NCBI GenBank assembly: GCA_963995505.1
Contig: OZ023180.1
Span: 11,608,689-11,672,688 of the forward strand
Length of the DNA stretch: 64,000 nt
Direction: 5' to 3'
Origin: Hypericum androsaemum
Lineage: Eukaryota; Streptophyta; Magnoliopsida; Malpighiales; Hypericaceae
The position numbers and the translations under genes are program-made. The first letter of the stretch is position 1, and each line of letters opens with the position of its first letter. Below are positions 36,061-48,862 of this stretch, in pieces. Under the pieces are notes generated by a model. It was not told the DNA's origin, ran no database searches, and was given only the letters and a program-made list of their open reading frames with translations.

Positions 36061-36554
36061 CTTAGACGCGCCAGCTTGTGGCGGAAGATTGATGTTTGTA
36101 GACTTTCTATAATCACGCATATCTAAATAGGAATCCTAGTGTGATTTGAAAGTTATGTAGTTCATATTAAGAAGGAGCATATTTGCTAGTTGTAACCTAA
36201 CCCTAGCAAACTCTGGCATGTCATTGATTAATGAGAAAAGCAACTTCCACAAATGTCTACAGTTAGAGATTATTGACTAGAAAAAATGTGGCGAGTTTGT
36301 TTATAAATATTAAAAAAAATTATCTATTATTTTATGATTTTGGATTGAATATAAAAAATTTAAATTATTATCAAAATGAGTTAATTTCGTATCATGATAT
36401 TATATTGCCAAGATTCTCATTTTATTAGATATTGGCCAAGTCAAAATTGTAATTATTATATTGCTAATTGAAAGTGTGGCGCGGGGAAAATATTTTAACG
36501 GAAGAGATGCCGCTGGTTGTTTTCGAACAAGCCTCCGTTGTGACCGATCTTAGA

Positions 36555-36818
36555 AACGTTCGCCGTATTACTTCTCGAGAAATCCGTGACCAGTAAATAG
36601 AAACAAATACAAGAGGTTGGGAAGATCAGCCATCTTCTTCGTATAGGGAATAGCTCCCTTGCTTCATCAACAAAATTAAACAATAATTATAATGGCTACT
36701 TCGACGCAATCAGCTTATAAATAGGAAGCTTTCACAGCCAAATAGAGCAAGGAGCTTCCAATTGAGAACTAATCCCTTCAAAAGAGAAAAAGAAATACAT
36801 TAATTGTTGCAATTTACG
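36555..36818 (+). promoter_or_regulatory. Promoter and 5' leader of LysM gene A3
   Basis: TATAAATAG at 36716-36724 lies 103 bp before the ATG. The block CTCGAGAAATCCGTGACCAG, the CGTATAGGGAATAGCTCCCT segment and the leader AGAGCAAGGAGCTTCCAATT are shared with A1 and A2. Confidence 0.75.
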
Positions 36819-37468
36819 ATGGCAAAATACAACTCCAAAGCTACAACATTTCTCGCCTCGCTCTTTCTCCTCTCCCTGCTTCTTACCAGCTTCACAGCTG
36901 AGAGTAGGAAGCTCGGTAAGTCATTAATTATGATTTAGATATTTAACCGAATTTTTAAATAGCTAATTGCCACATTGTTAATTAGCTTATTTATAATTGT
37001 GAAAATTTTGTCTTTGTAATACTTTAAAGTTTTGAATTTAATAGAAAAATTCTAATATAGCAGTTGGTCTCATTTCTATTATTATCCTCACATATTGGCG
37101 AACAAAAATTCGTACAAAATTTTGGACTGATACTCGACACATTGTAACTCTGCGTTATTAGTTGTGTTTATTTACAAATATTAAAAATCTACCGACTAAT
37201 TATTTTAAATTTTTTTATTTCAAAATTTTACCTTTTCATATAAACAATTAATAAGGTTGATGATGGTGGTGCAGGTCATGACCGATCCATTCTTACTTAC
37301 TCGGCGCCGGAGTGTGACACAGTTTACCCGGCGGCCAAAGGAGACACGTGTTCAACTGTTGCCGAAGCCTTCGGTCTAAGCGTTGAAAAATTTAGTGCTA
37401 TAAACCCCAATCTCAGCTGTACCAAGATCTTCGTCGGCGAGTGGCTTTGCGTCCAAGGGAGTGCTTAA
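36819..37468 (+). CDS. Secreted single-LysM-domain protein A3
   Basis: Exon 1 is 36819-36915 and exon 2 is 37275-37468. The 359-bp phase-1 intron runs from GTAAGTC to GGTGCAG. It encodes 96 residues with a signal peptide (about 1-28) and one LysM domain with KGDTC, INPNLSC and IFVGEWLC, and the same four cysteines as A2 (46, 58, 81, 91). Its exons are closest to A1 (K3, Y41, S80). The intron is longer than in A2, which seems to have lost a segment. Promoter and 3' regions also align with A1 and A2. The likely role is apoplastic glycan binding. The function of the family is unproven. Confidence 0.92.
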
Positions 37469-38430
37469 TTTGGAAACGGAAGGGGAAATGTCATTTTCCT
37501 GCCGATAACCGTGAATCTGAAAGTTCCGATGCACGAATAAGAACAGGCAGCTCTTGACCCATGTTCACGTAGATCATGTTAGATAAATAAGTTGGTTGTG
37601 GTTCACAAATGGAAGAACATTGTTGTGGGTCACAAGTAATGTAATTTGTGTATTTTTTTATGTTAAGGAATATATATGTCACACTCGTTGGTATATGAAT
37701 GTTTGCTTTTATTATGACATCTTGATAGTTGACGCTCTTTACTTAACTTCTGTGCAATTAAAAGTCCGAGGAAACACCTTTCGGGAAAAAAAAAACTCCG
37801 AGGAAGCTGATCTTCCCGTTTGAGGGGCGAGACCCCATCAGCTGGATGCATGTCTTAGGGATTTTTTTTTTGAAAATGGATAGCTAGTACTTTATTAAGG
37901 TGGTACGTCATACATCAAGAGTTCTTGAAACTCTTGAGGTGGTTGATATAAGAAATTCACTTGGACAATTCCTCATCTAGATGATTTAGGATACATGTCT
38001 CAGGACAGAGTGAGGAAGGTTAGGTGAAACATATTATTTTGCTCTTTTTTTTACCTTTGTCAGTCAATTGTTCCTAAAATTTTACGAGAGTTAATAATAT
38101 TAGAATATTTATATTTATCTAAAATTGTAAGTAAATTTTTCGCAATTATAAATAAGTTCATCACGCATACAATTAACAATATAGTAATCTTAACACGTCT
38201 GCTGAAACGAAATCCAAAAAGTCAAAATTTGTACGATCTTTAACTTCGTTAATGTTTGATGAAATGAGGGTTGTGCAAAAATAATAATAGACAAGAGATC
38301 AACCTAATCTGATATCATGTTAGATATTCCACCTATGATTTTAAACATAGCAGGTAGATTTTCTATAGTTTTAAAGGCACAAGGATATTCTTTTTACATA
38401 TTTCGGGGTGTTAAACCGAGTTGTCTCAGT
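37469..38430. other. Downstream region of LysM gene A3
   Basis: 37469-37780 is the 3' region common to the A genes. A ~170-bp piece (about 37855-38010, beginning with a T-run) is absent from the A2 counterpart and is a small insertion of unknown type. Alignment with the A2 flank resumes at 38020-38360. Confidence 0.55.
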
Positions 38431-38439
38431 TTTAACGCC

Positions 38440-39469
38440 TAGGTACTCTTTTACCTCAGCTAGGTTTTAATTTTTAATACAAAAGATAATTTCCTGCATA
38501 AATGAAAAAGCATTTAGATAAGAACATATATGAATACATCCACGTCTAATACTCCTAAAAAAAGGCCACCTCAAGAACTCAACCTCCAATTCTCGCCACG
38601 ATGATCCATTAGCCACCCCAAAATTTTGCTTCTGGATCCCGCCATAGATATCTACCTATGGCCATCTCACTCTACTTGCAGACGTAGCCACCACCTTGAT
38701 AGCCCTCAAGATCTCGGATACATGCATGTCCCCTTTCACTCCTGCAAAATTTGACAGGAACCAATCCGCTCACATTCTATCCTCAAGAAAAGTGTTTGTC
38801 CCCTCACGATGAGATTTAATGTCCTCGTTGTCCATCGAGAGAAGAAATTGCAATAGGGAAGAGAGCTTGTAACGTGTCGTCTTAGCAATTTGCTCTTTTG
38901 TCTTCATAGTAGAATGAAGTGTCAACGCTTTCTGAGTTAGTTTTATGGAGCGTGTTGAAGTCCTCCCTGTTATCGAGTTTGTCCTACGGTTTTCAAGCAG
39001 AACCGTCTCCGACGAATTGAGAGGGCCTTGATCCGACGAGGAAGTCCCATGATGCTGCTAGCCTGGACTCCAAAAAATTGGCTGTTGGCATTCCTACTTT
39101 TTCCTTTCTTGGCCTATAGTCCTTCTTAGTCGTGAATACCTGAATAGGATGAATGACCCCGTCGATATCTTTGCTTCGACGTAAGAGGGCAGGTAAGACC
39201 TTCGGACTCAGTAGGGACTAGGTCCCACTTTTCCCATGCATACGTGTGCAGCCGGCAAATGCAGACAGCCCGACACATATGTCCCAGTCATTAATATTGG
39301 GTCCTACCTAACCCCTCGTGCGGGTCAGACAGGGCGACCCCTTGAGGAGTATCTCCAATTTTCGAGAAAGAAAGTTCTGGACTCCACCATTTCTCTGGCG
39401 AAGGCTGCCCAGAAATTGAAGCATCCCGCGGTAACTTAACCCTATTGGAGCCTGATGCATGCCGAAGAT
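38440..39469 (-). pseudogene. LINE remnant, left part
   Basis: This stretch has higher GC than its surroundings and continues, beyond the copia insertion (39470-46846), into a LINE ORF1 on the minus strand. No intact frame remains on this side and I could not confirm domains. The assignment rests on continuity across the perfect AAGAT duplication of the copia element. Confidence 0.4.
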
Positions 39470-42400
39470 TGTTGGAGAATTGGATTTTTTAATCCATCGA
39501 GGAGGTTGGCCCAACATATAGGTGTATGTTGGGTTTGGGGCTAAGAGGATAATTAGAAAGAGAATTCTAATTAAATATAATTTCTTAGGAACTTTGAGCT
39601 AATGCAGGTCACGCCAATTGGTTTTGGGTGTCATATGATATATGCGAAACACGTTGAGAAAGTTTCGTAACGATGAATGACACTTGCGAAAAATCAATTC
39701 TCAGTGTGAATGAAAATTGGCTTCAAAGTGATGTGGGTTTTATCGATCGTCATGAGTTCGAGATTTATGACTCTGGTAACCGCTCATTTATTGACCGTGG
39801 TTAATAGGGAGCATTAATGGCTGTAATCGCTTATTTATTGACCATAGTTAATACGAGGATTAATGACTGCCATTATTCCAGAATTAAATGGGGTCTCAAA
39901 TCCACCCTATAAAAGGGGATCTCCTCCTCTCATTTGAAACACACCAAAAACTCACTTAGAGTTTTACTCTCCTCTCTCCCCCTTAGCATAGGCATTCTCA
40001 TTTGCATAGTGTCTGGGTTCTACACCACTAAAAGTTCGAAAGGTGTTCAATAGTGCTTCCTATTGTTCACGTGATTGGGCGTTGTACCTTGGGAACTCTC
40101 TTACCCATGGAGGCCTGAAGCTATAAGGCGGGTAATAAGAGTTTAAGGGCACACAGCTTGCTGTGGCCTCGTCCAGGATTAAATCCGAATTCGTGACGAT
40201 CAAAGAGAAAGACGCAATCCGGAGTCCCCTAACTTGGAAAAGACGATATTCACACTTTGCTCAAAGTGTGGTTGTAAGTTATCTCTTACACTCGTCTATT
40301 ATTGTATTTAAGATTTATATATAGTAAAACTATAGTTTATTTACTAATATTTTCAACAATCTTAAACTCTTAATATGTCCAAATATTAGTAGAATATGGT
40401 TATCAATTAAATATATATAATCATTGAGGGGTACTGCGTAGCGCTTGTAGTTTGTGAGCTGTTACAAAATTTATAAAGCTTAAAGTTAACTACACAGAAA
40501 GAAGAGAAAACTAGTTTTTTTGACCTCTAGAATAATCTGAATCGTAGTCAATGTCTTCTGTGATTAAGCTCATATTAGGTTATCGTCGTTGTGGATGTTC
40601 TTTGATTTATCACTCAGTATGTTTCTGTGATCATTTATGCGTTAGTTTGTGTCCGGAAGAAAATAACGGAAAAGATTAACAACAGGATACCAATAAAGTA
40701 TTTCATGATTCTGTCGATTCATGCAACAGTAATAGGGAAATAATTAGAATAATGGAATTCCAATTATTTGATCATTTTTTTCAATTGATTACTGTCCGCT
40801 TTACAGTTTTGAGGTTTCAAGTGCTCGAGCCTCACGTTGGGAAAGTGATTGAATATTCGAATAGCAATTGACGAATTCACGTTGTAGCATTAGCTAACGA
40901 CCAATTAATATTGTTTCATTGCTAATGCAATTAAATGCTAGGAAAGCAGTTTCGAGTTTTAATTCACGTGCGAGTAACGGTTCATCCGAAGTTATTATTT
41001 GGATTGTTTGAATTGTGAATTATTAGTGAGCATAACGGAACCTAACGTTAAAGTTGATAATTCTAAAAGTGTTGGATTCAAACTAATTACTTACTATTGG
41101 TGATATTAATTCCACTGAGTAATGGGATGTGTGAAAAGTGATAATAAATAAATAAATAAATAAAATCTTACCAGAAACGGTTCGCTTGCTATAGATTATC
41201 TAGGTTGGCGGGGTCCCACGAAGTTGGATCTGAGATATTCTAGATTCTCTAGGATGAATGGTTTTTTGATCGTTTGGTTGTTAACCAGTGTTGTAAATGC
41301 TCAGTGTTGTGAATGCTATAATAATCAGTGAGCCTAATCTTTATTCTGTCTAATTGGGATAATTTAGAAAAGGCTATTAATTATAAGTGAAGTACCATAA
41401 TTGGATATTGGTAGTCAATTCTAGTATATCTAGAGGTTGATGTTCATATAGTAGTCTATGATATTGTCTGTTATATTGGTAAATTTTGTTCCATGCTATA
41501 TAAACTTGAGAAAGTTTATGATGTGGTAAATTAAAGTTACTGTATAACAATTTGCCCTTTTTGCGATGATATACGAACTTATTACTGGAGTGCAACGGTT
41601 CGAGTTATTAATCCAATTATGTTATTCTGATGTGGTTTAGAATTACACCATTAATGTTATATAATGTTATAATTGGACAATAAAGTTTGGGCTTGCTGTT
41701 AAACTATAATTCGTGTATTGGCTCTACTTCTAAACTTAGCTTATGCTAAGCATGTGTTTCAAGGAAAAATGTGGGGCCTATAAGACGACCACATGCATGG
41801 TTCGTTATTTGTTTTGGGAGGTTGGTTAAAGGCTTAGGCTCACTAAACTTCCAAACACTTTTTGTTGTTGCTGTGGTGGGCCCTTTATTTGAGATCTATT
41901 TCTTTGACCTTAGCCGGTCAGGAAAGAAGTTGTTTGGCTTATAAATTGAGCTTTACTTAGTGGACCGAATTTTGTAAATGATATTTTTGTCATCCTATGC
42001 TTAAATCAATTTGTGAAATTGATCAAGTCATGTTAAAATTTTTATTTGTGAATGTTGGGCTCAAGTAATTAATTTCTATATATTCATGATGTATATATGG
42101 TTGAAACGAATACCACCAACAACGTCAACATCGAGGTTCCAATTGTGAGGGCTAGCGGCGCTGAGGCCGTGATGCCGGGTATGAGAAACCCACTATCGTT
42201 TTCTCAATTTGAAAATCTGGAAAAGTTTAAGGGTAGTAGTTTCAAGAGGTGACAATAAATGGTGATGCTCTTCTTGACTACATTGAACTTGACCCGGTAT
42301 CTCAAAGAGAGTAAACCTGAGGAGAATGTTAGAGATCTTCATAAGACTCTTATCCGTGATGTCCTCTAAGTGGTGATGGTGATTGAGAGATTATCGCCAT

Positions 42401-45400
42401 TTTGGAAGAATTTTAAGATGTACCTCAAATACAAGAGGAAGATGATGAGTCTCGAGGACCTTTTGAGAAGGTCGTATATCGAGCAAGATAACTGAAAGGT
42501 TAAATAGAAACCAAATGGCATATTTGCTAAGGGTTGCTACAAATATCGCTGAGGGCAAGAGCAAGAAGAATGCTCATGTTAATGAGACAAGCTTGAGCTT
42601 CGACTTTGATGACATGAACCTCATGGTCTTGTATCGAGGTGAATTTTGTTGGTGGATGGACACGAGGGCCACACGCCATATTTGTGCAAACAAATAGATG
42701 TTCAAGACCTATCAACTAGTGGATGATGAGAATTGCTACATGCAAAATTCAGAAGCATCCAAAATTGAAGGCAAGAGATGGTTGTGCTCAAGGTAACCTC
42801 GGACAAGAGCTGACCAATGTGTTACATGTGCCTGAGATTTGGAAGAATCTTATCTCCGGAGTTGTGCTCGACAAGAAAGGCTTTCAACTCGTGTTTGAGT
42901 TGGAAAAAAAAGTCATTATGTTGAAAGGCGGAATGTCGATTGTCAAAGATTATTTTTGACCAATATTTTCAAAATGAGTGAAATGACTTTAGCCTCTAAG
43001 GAAAAGTCTAATACTTAGATTGACGGAAGTGTGACCTACAAGGTTAGCACTAGTACATTTGTAATGAATGCTGAGGAGGATGCAAATTTTGCATATTATC
43101 GTAAGTCATTACAATTGTGGAGTGGTGGAATAGGTCATGTGAATTATAAGTCTTTACAAAGGCTTATGTCACTAAACATATTACCCAAGTTAACATCGAT
43201 CTTAAATACAAGTGCGAGACGTGATCGATGATTGTACAAGAGATTGCTATGTCTACTTGATGAGAAGTAAAGACGAAGTAATAGATTTACCATTCACTAT
43301 AAGAATAAAGTCGAGAACCAACTTGGGAAGAAGATCAAGAATCTTCCAAGTTGTTGGGAAAGCAGTGCTTTCGACCAACTATGTGCTCAGTAGGGTACTG
43401 CACAAAAAGGTTGGAGCAAACACCTTATGAATTGTGGAAAGGTCATGCACCTAGCTACAAATTCTTAAGGGTTTGGGGGTGTCTTACTAAGGTTCCTAAA
43501 AGGATAAGGATAGGACCCAAGATGGTGGATTGTGTGTTTATTAGTTATGCACAAGATAGTGCGGTATACTGATCCCTGGTACACAAGTCAGATAACTCTG
43601 ATGTCCACATAAATACTATCATTGAAGCTAGGGATGCTTCATTATTTGAGAAAATCTTTCCTCACAAAGCTCGAACTGAAGTTGACAGCTAAGTTGACCA
43701 ATGTGTGAGCAATGTGGGGGGAGAGGAACCTCAAGATGAAGTTGAAGAACCTAGACGTGGGAAAAGGACTAGGAAAGAAAAGTCCTTCAGATCAAATTTC
43801 CTAACATATCTATTAGAAAAGAATCCAGTAACCTACAAAGAAGCAATGTCCTCTACAGACTCTGCTCTTTGGAAGAAAGTGGTGAATAGTGAGATAGAGT
43901 CTATCTTACATAATCACACTTGGGAACTAGTAGATCTACCTCCACGTAGTAAACCACTAGGCCATAAGTAGATCTTTAAAAAGAAGATGAAGTTTGATGG
44001 TACAGTGGATAAGTACAAGGCAAGACTTGTTGTTAAAGGCTACAAGCAAACTGAGGGTGTTGATTATTTTGACACATATGCTCCTGTCTCCAGGAAAATG
44101 TCTATTAGGTTAGTCATAGCCTTGGCAGCTTTGTTTAACCTAGAGGTCCATTAAATGGATGCGAAGACGGCCTTCCTTAATGGAGATTTGGAAGAGGAGA
44201 TTTACATGGAACAGCCCAAAGGGTTTGTGGTTCCAGGTAAAGAACATAAGATGTGTAAACTTGTAAAATCCTTGTATGGACTAAAACAAGCACCTAAACA
44301 ATGGCACGAAAAGTTTGATAATGTAATGCTATCTAACGGGTTTCAGATAAACCAATGTGATAAATGTGTCTACGTGAAAGGAGATGATAACGACTATGTG
44401 ATAGTTTGTCTCTACGTAGATGACAAGTTGATCGTGGATAATAATGATAATATCAAAATTACCAAAAGAATGTTGTCGCAAAATTTCGACATAAAAGACT
44501 TGGGACAAGCTGATGTAATACTTGGGATGAAAATCTCCAAGACTTCAGAAGGCTACGCGCTTTCCCAAGGTCACTATGTCGAAAAGATACTTGAGAAATT
44601 CGATAAGGATAGCAATGTAATTACGAGAACTCCTATGGAAGTGGTGTCAAGTCTCTACAAGAATCGCGGAGAGAGTGTGAGACAACTAGATTATTCTAGA
44701 GTTATAGGCAGTCTAATGTACCTCATGGACTGTACTGGACCAGATATTGCAAACTCGGTAAACAGATTGTCGAGATATATGAGTAATCCCAATGATGAAC
44801 ATTAGAAAGCGATAGTTAGAGTCCTTAGATACCTAAGGTACACTGCTAACTATGGATTACACTATACGAGACATCCAGCCGTTCTGGAAGGGTATTCAGA
44901 CGCGAACTGGATCTCGGACTCCAAGAATATAAAATTCACTAGCGGATACATATTTATAATTAGAGGAGCAGCGGTCTTGTGGAGATTATGCAAACAAACT
45001 TGCAATGCTAGATCAACTGTGGAATCAGAATTCATAGCGTTGGATCTAGCAGCTGAAGAGGCAGATTGGCTCCGAAGTTTCTTGGAGGACATCCTGATGT
45101 GGTCAAAACCAGTGCCTCCCATTAGCGTGCATTGTGATAGTCAATCAACTATTGGAAGATCATAAAACAATGTGTATAATGGAAAGTCTAGACACATACG
45201 TCGTAGACATAAATTCGTGAGAACGTTATTGAGAACGGGTGTGATATCTTTAGACTATGTAAAGTCAAAAGAGAACATCGCAGATCCATTAACTAATGGT
45301 CTAACGAGAGACCAAGTTGAGGTATCATCGAGGGGAATGGGATTGAAGCCCACGAAATGACCTAAACCCATGATGGCAACCCAACCTGGATCGTAAACCC

Positions 45401-46846
45401 CGATCTACAGGTTCAAAGGGACAACCGAATTGTGAGGCTGGGTCGAACAAAGCACTCGGAAAATTGAGTTCCTTACCTATTCTTATGATGAAAGAGTGAT
45501 AGACCTGTCCATTGGGAGGTTAAGCTTTAAGCTTTTAACGATCCTTATACTTTGAGTATATATAAGTGGGGTATGGCAGGATACTCCTTATAAGAGATCA
45601 TCTATGTCGAATCTGAAGGGGCCGCTTCTATGAGATGAGTTAAGGGCTAAATCTCTAGAGCATTCGATGAAGTTTCCAAGGCAGTCCAGGGCCAAAATGG
45701 ACAACAACGAAAGGACCGAGTAGTGGTTTGAGAAGGAGTTGTGTGAGTACCTTTGTCTTGTTATACATAAAACGCCGAACAGTTCAAGGCATCGCGTCCA
45801 CTGGTTGGCAAGTATATCCGAAGGTATTTCACTAAGGAAGGTTCAAGGCTTTCAACCACCTTTCCTAATGCAACTAATTCTCGTAGAACTCCAAGTTGCA
45901 TATAGCATTGGTAGGCTCATATCATAACATATCAGGCAATTGCATTCATGTGGGGGATTGTTGGAGAATTAGAATTTTAATACATCGAGGAGGTTGGCCC
46001 AACATATAGGTGTATGTTGGGTTTGGGCCTAAGAGGATAATTAGAAAGAGAATTCTAATTAAATATAATTTCTTAGGAACTTTGAGCTAATGGAGGTCAC
46101 GCCAATTAGTTTTGGGTGTCATATGATATATGCGAAACACGTTGAGAAAGTTTCGTAACGATGAATGACACTTGCGGAAAATCAATTCTCAGTGTGAATA
46201 AAAATTGGCTTCAAAGTGATGTGGATTTTATCGGTCGTCATGAGTTCGAGATTTATGACTCTGGTAACCGCTCATTTATTGACCGTGGTTAATAGAGAGC
46301 GTTAATGGCTATAACCGCTCATTTATTGACCATGGTTAATAGGAGGATTAATGACTGCCATTATTCCAGAATTAAATGGGGTCTCAAATCCTCTCTATAA
46401 AAGGGGACCTCCTCCTCTCATTTGAAACACACCAAAAACTCACTTAGAGTTTTACTCTCCTCTCTCCCTCTTAGCATAGGCATTCTCATTTGCATAGTGT
46501 CAGGGTTCTACACCACTAAAAGTTCGAAAGGTGTTCAATAGTGCTTCCTATTGTTCACGTGATTGGGCGTTGTACCTTGGGAACTCTCTTAGCCATGGAG
46601 GCCTGAAGCTATAAGGCGGGTAATAAGAGTTTAAGGGCACACGGCTTGGTGTGGCCTCGTCCAGGATTAAATCCGAATTCGTGATGATCAAAGAGGAGGA
46701 CGCAATCTGGAGTCCCCTACCTTGAAAAAGACGATATTCACACTTTACTCAAAGTGTGATTGTAAGTTATCTCTTACACTCGTCTATTATTGTGTTTACG
46801 ATTTATGTATGATAAAATCATAGTTTATTTACTAATATTTCCAACA
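39470..46846 (+). mobile_element. Complete copia-type LTR retrotransposon, 7377 bp
   Basis: LTRs are 39470-40358 (889 bp) and 45959-46846 (888 bp). Both start TGTTGGAGAATT and end CAACA, and differ at roughly 4 percent of positions by eye. The target duplication AAGAT is perfect (39465-39469 and 46847-46851). A typical polypurine tract ATGTGGGGGAT precedes the 3' LTR. A ~1.7-kb leader without frames follows the 5' LTR. A TATAAAAGGGG box lies inside each LTR (39911 and 46397 areas), the likely start of transcription. The coding region is broken. Confidence 0.93.
42097..45360 (+). pseudogene. Copia polyprotein of the 7.4-kb element, partly preserved reverse transcriptase
   Basis: A gag-like start is at ATG 42097 (MPGMRNPLSFSQFENLEKF), followed by many stops. 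An integrase part lies around 43212-43570 (DVIDDCTRDCYVYLMRS; YELWKGHAPSYKFLRVWGC). The reverse transcriptase is nearly continuous from 43830 to 44805, with MDAKTAFLNGDLEEEIYMEQ, SLYGLKQAPKQWHEKFDNVM and the catalytic YVDD near 44412. RNase H reads to 45360 ([33 protein letters not shown]). A stop at 43968 and others break it, and the region between gag and integrase is strongly shortened. No zinc knuckle was found. It is non-autonomous. Confidence 0.9.
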
Positions 46847-46851
46847 AAGAT

Positions 46852-48000
46852 CACCAACCTTCTTAGAGCCAAGGCCAACGAGACCGCCTCCTGTCTCAAA
46901 CCGGATCTCCTCTTCCTACAATCCACAGCCAATGTGAATTCCCATTAATCTGTACCTTAGTTCTCCTGTTGATTAACTCCCACTTCGAGGTTGGGATAAG
47001 CATGAAGGCAGCATCTACACGAGATTTCTTCAAGGTGTTCGCATGTACCATAGTAGTTTCTTCAAAAAGAGTGGTTAACCACTTTTTTTTTTGGTGAGAT
47101 ATAAATTGTTTCTACAATTTCGGATCTTAGACGGTCATGAGATTCGATCCTCTCACGTCATGCTTAACGACTGACGCCGTATCCATCAGACCATACATGA
47201 GTTGGTGAGTGGTTAACCACTTTAAGAATTCGACAGACGACACGTACAGTGGTTGGCCGAAAATTGTTAACGAAACACGCCTTTTCCTAGGGCTGAATTG
47301 TGGGGACCATGGTATCAATTCCTTAAAATGGGATTTAAGTTCTTGACATCTTACATTCACGTCCTCGTGAGCCCCAAATGTGACAATCACTTCGTCACCT
47401 TCGATAACTCGGACTTGGAAAGCCTGGACCTCGGGTACAAATAGATCCTTGTGAATGCTGACCAATTGTTGAGCATTGTTCAAAGTCCGACCAAGCTACG
47501 TTCAAGCCAGCCGACCGCTTCCACTTCCGGATCTTCATAAAGCCTGACGTCCTCCAAGCTTCCGGAGGAGTTCATCCCAGATTCTCAATGCCTCCTTTTA
47601 GAGCATCAACGAAAGAAATACGTTTTTCTCTCCATGCAAAGCTTTTAGCAAGGAGGGGCGCCTTTTTAATCTCGGCCAACTTGAACTTTGCAATCGACAC
47701 AAAAATACATTTTTTTCTCGATTAAGGCCCCATGCGTAGAGCTGATGACATCCTCAGTGTTTGCTTTCTCCTCTACCCGATTAAAGCCGAAGCTAGCTTC
47801 CCTCTTATAAAGCTTTTTTGGGGATGAAGGCGTCTAGTACTTGACAATACTTGCTAGATAGATTTTCAGAGATGATTGAGGTTTCCACAAACAGGATAAC
47901 TAACCTCCTAAGATAGGTCTCTATAGGGTTGGTTAGGTTTTTGGAGTTCGGTTTAGAAGGGTTCAGTACACAAAAAAGGAAAGTAGATGGCCATTAGGGA
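46852..48000 (-). pseudogene. LINE ORF1 remnant
   Basis: Minus-strand frame from 47483: VRVIEGDEVIVTFGAHEDVN, then CQELKSHFKELIPWSPQF, RKRRVSLTIFGQPLYV and SSVEFLKW. This pattern (a hydrophobic strand, LITF-like, then PWSP and an IFG-PL motif) is that of the N-terminal domain of plant LINE ORF1 proteins. Upstream text (GWLERSLVG near 47500) fits the same family. The frame is cut by a SINE at 47086-47208, and the element by the copia at 39470-46846. Confidence 0.6.
47086..47208 (-). mobile_element. tRNA-derived SINE with 15-bp target-site duplication
   Basis: A ~120-bp insertion in the LINE ORF1 is flanked by the perfect 15-bp duplication GTGGTTAACCACTTT (47071-47085 and 47209-47223). Read on the minus strand, it has an A-box-like TGGTCTGATGG and a B-box-like GGATCGAATCT, about 32 bp apart, and it ends in a poly(A) tail (the T-run 47084-47092). 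These are the features of a Pol III SINE mobilised by LINE machinery. Confidence 0.85.
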
Positions 48001-48860
48001 AGGGGGTGGTGGTGGTTATGATCTTGGTCTCTTGAAAAAGTGAGAAGATCAGAACTCCATTAATGTGAGCTCGAGCAAGGAAGAAGAATGGTTGAAGGTG
48101 AACTCAAAGTCAACGCAAAGCCATTGGCACGTAATCATAGCGTCGCAATTGAGGTTGGGATAGAGCCCACCCAAGGTTTCAGCGGTCAACAAAAAGTCAG
48201 TCGCCACACTCGTACACGTGTCACACTCTAATGCTCCGTAAACCGCCTCACATTACACCGCCTGTATCGTCCTCTCCCATGCATCTAAAAAACCAATATA
48301 TAAAAACAACGTTATAATCGATTAGAATGGTTATATATAACACAAAAACTTAATACAATAATTAAGTAATTTTTATACTTATGTATAGATTTTGATTCGT
48401 CAATTTATAATGGAACGAAGTTCGTACGGGGACCGATAATAGATCGAGATTCATCTATTATGTCAAGTTAAAATATACATACTTAATCCAAAATTTAAAG
48501 AAAATAAGATTGTGCATTTTCCAAATTTATAGCAATTACATCAGTGCAATCCGATCAAAATATAACAAAACCTCTGACCTACGGCAGCAATATAAATAAT
48601 TTATAATATGGATTAATAATAAAATTTAAAATTTCAGCTAAACGTAACGTGTAAAGTTTTCTGCTCTCAGATGCGGAGATGATCAAACAGAATACGAGAA
48701 ACAAGGGAAGTGCTTTATTGGTGAACCTGGCCATGATGTTAATGATTTAATGGGTAAACCTTACTATAATAAAAATTATGATATCTTAATTAATTAAGTA
48801 GTAGCTTAGTATTAATTGTCTGTCGATTTCTCCATTTTTTATATTGAAGATCGGTTTCTC
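48001..48860. other. Intergenic DNA
   Basis: The region 48001-48300 is of mixed composition and may be the outer end of the LINE. 48300-48860 is AT-rich. I see no gene or repeat. Confidence 0.4.
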
Positions 48861-48862
48861 TA

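Larger units (their letters stand above)
31052..36261 (+). mobile_element. Decayed copia retrotransposon with short LTRs
   Basis: The 5' LTR is about 31058-31240 and the 3' LTR about 36093-36261. Both read TGTTTGTAGACTT at the start and end in ...TACA. They differ by many substitutions and indels, so the insertion is old. A primer-binding-like TGGTACGAGATCAGG follows the 5' LTR, and a purine tract (GTGGCGGAAGA) precedes the 3' LTR. GTTAG flanks both sides (31047-31051 and 36262-36266), a probable target duplication. A Cassandra TRIM is nested at 35146-35779. Confidence 0.82.
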
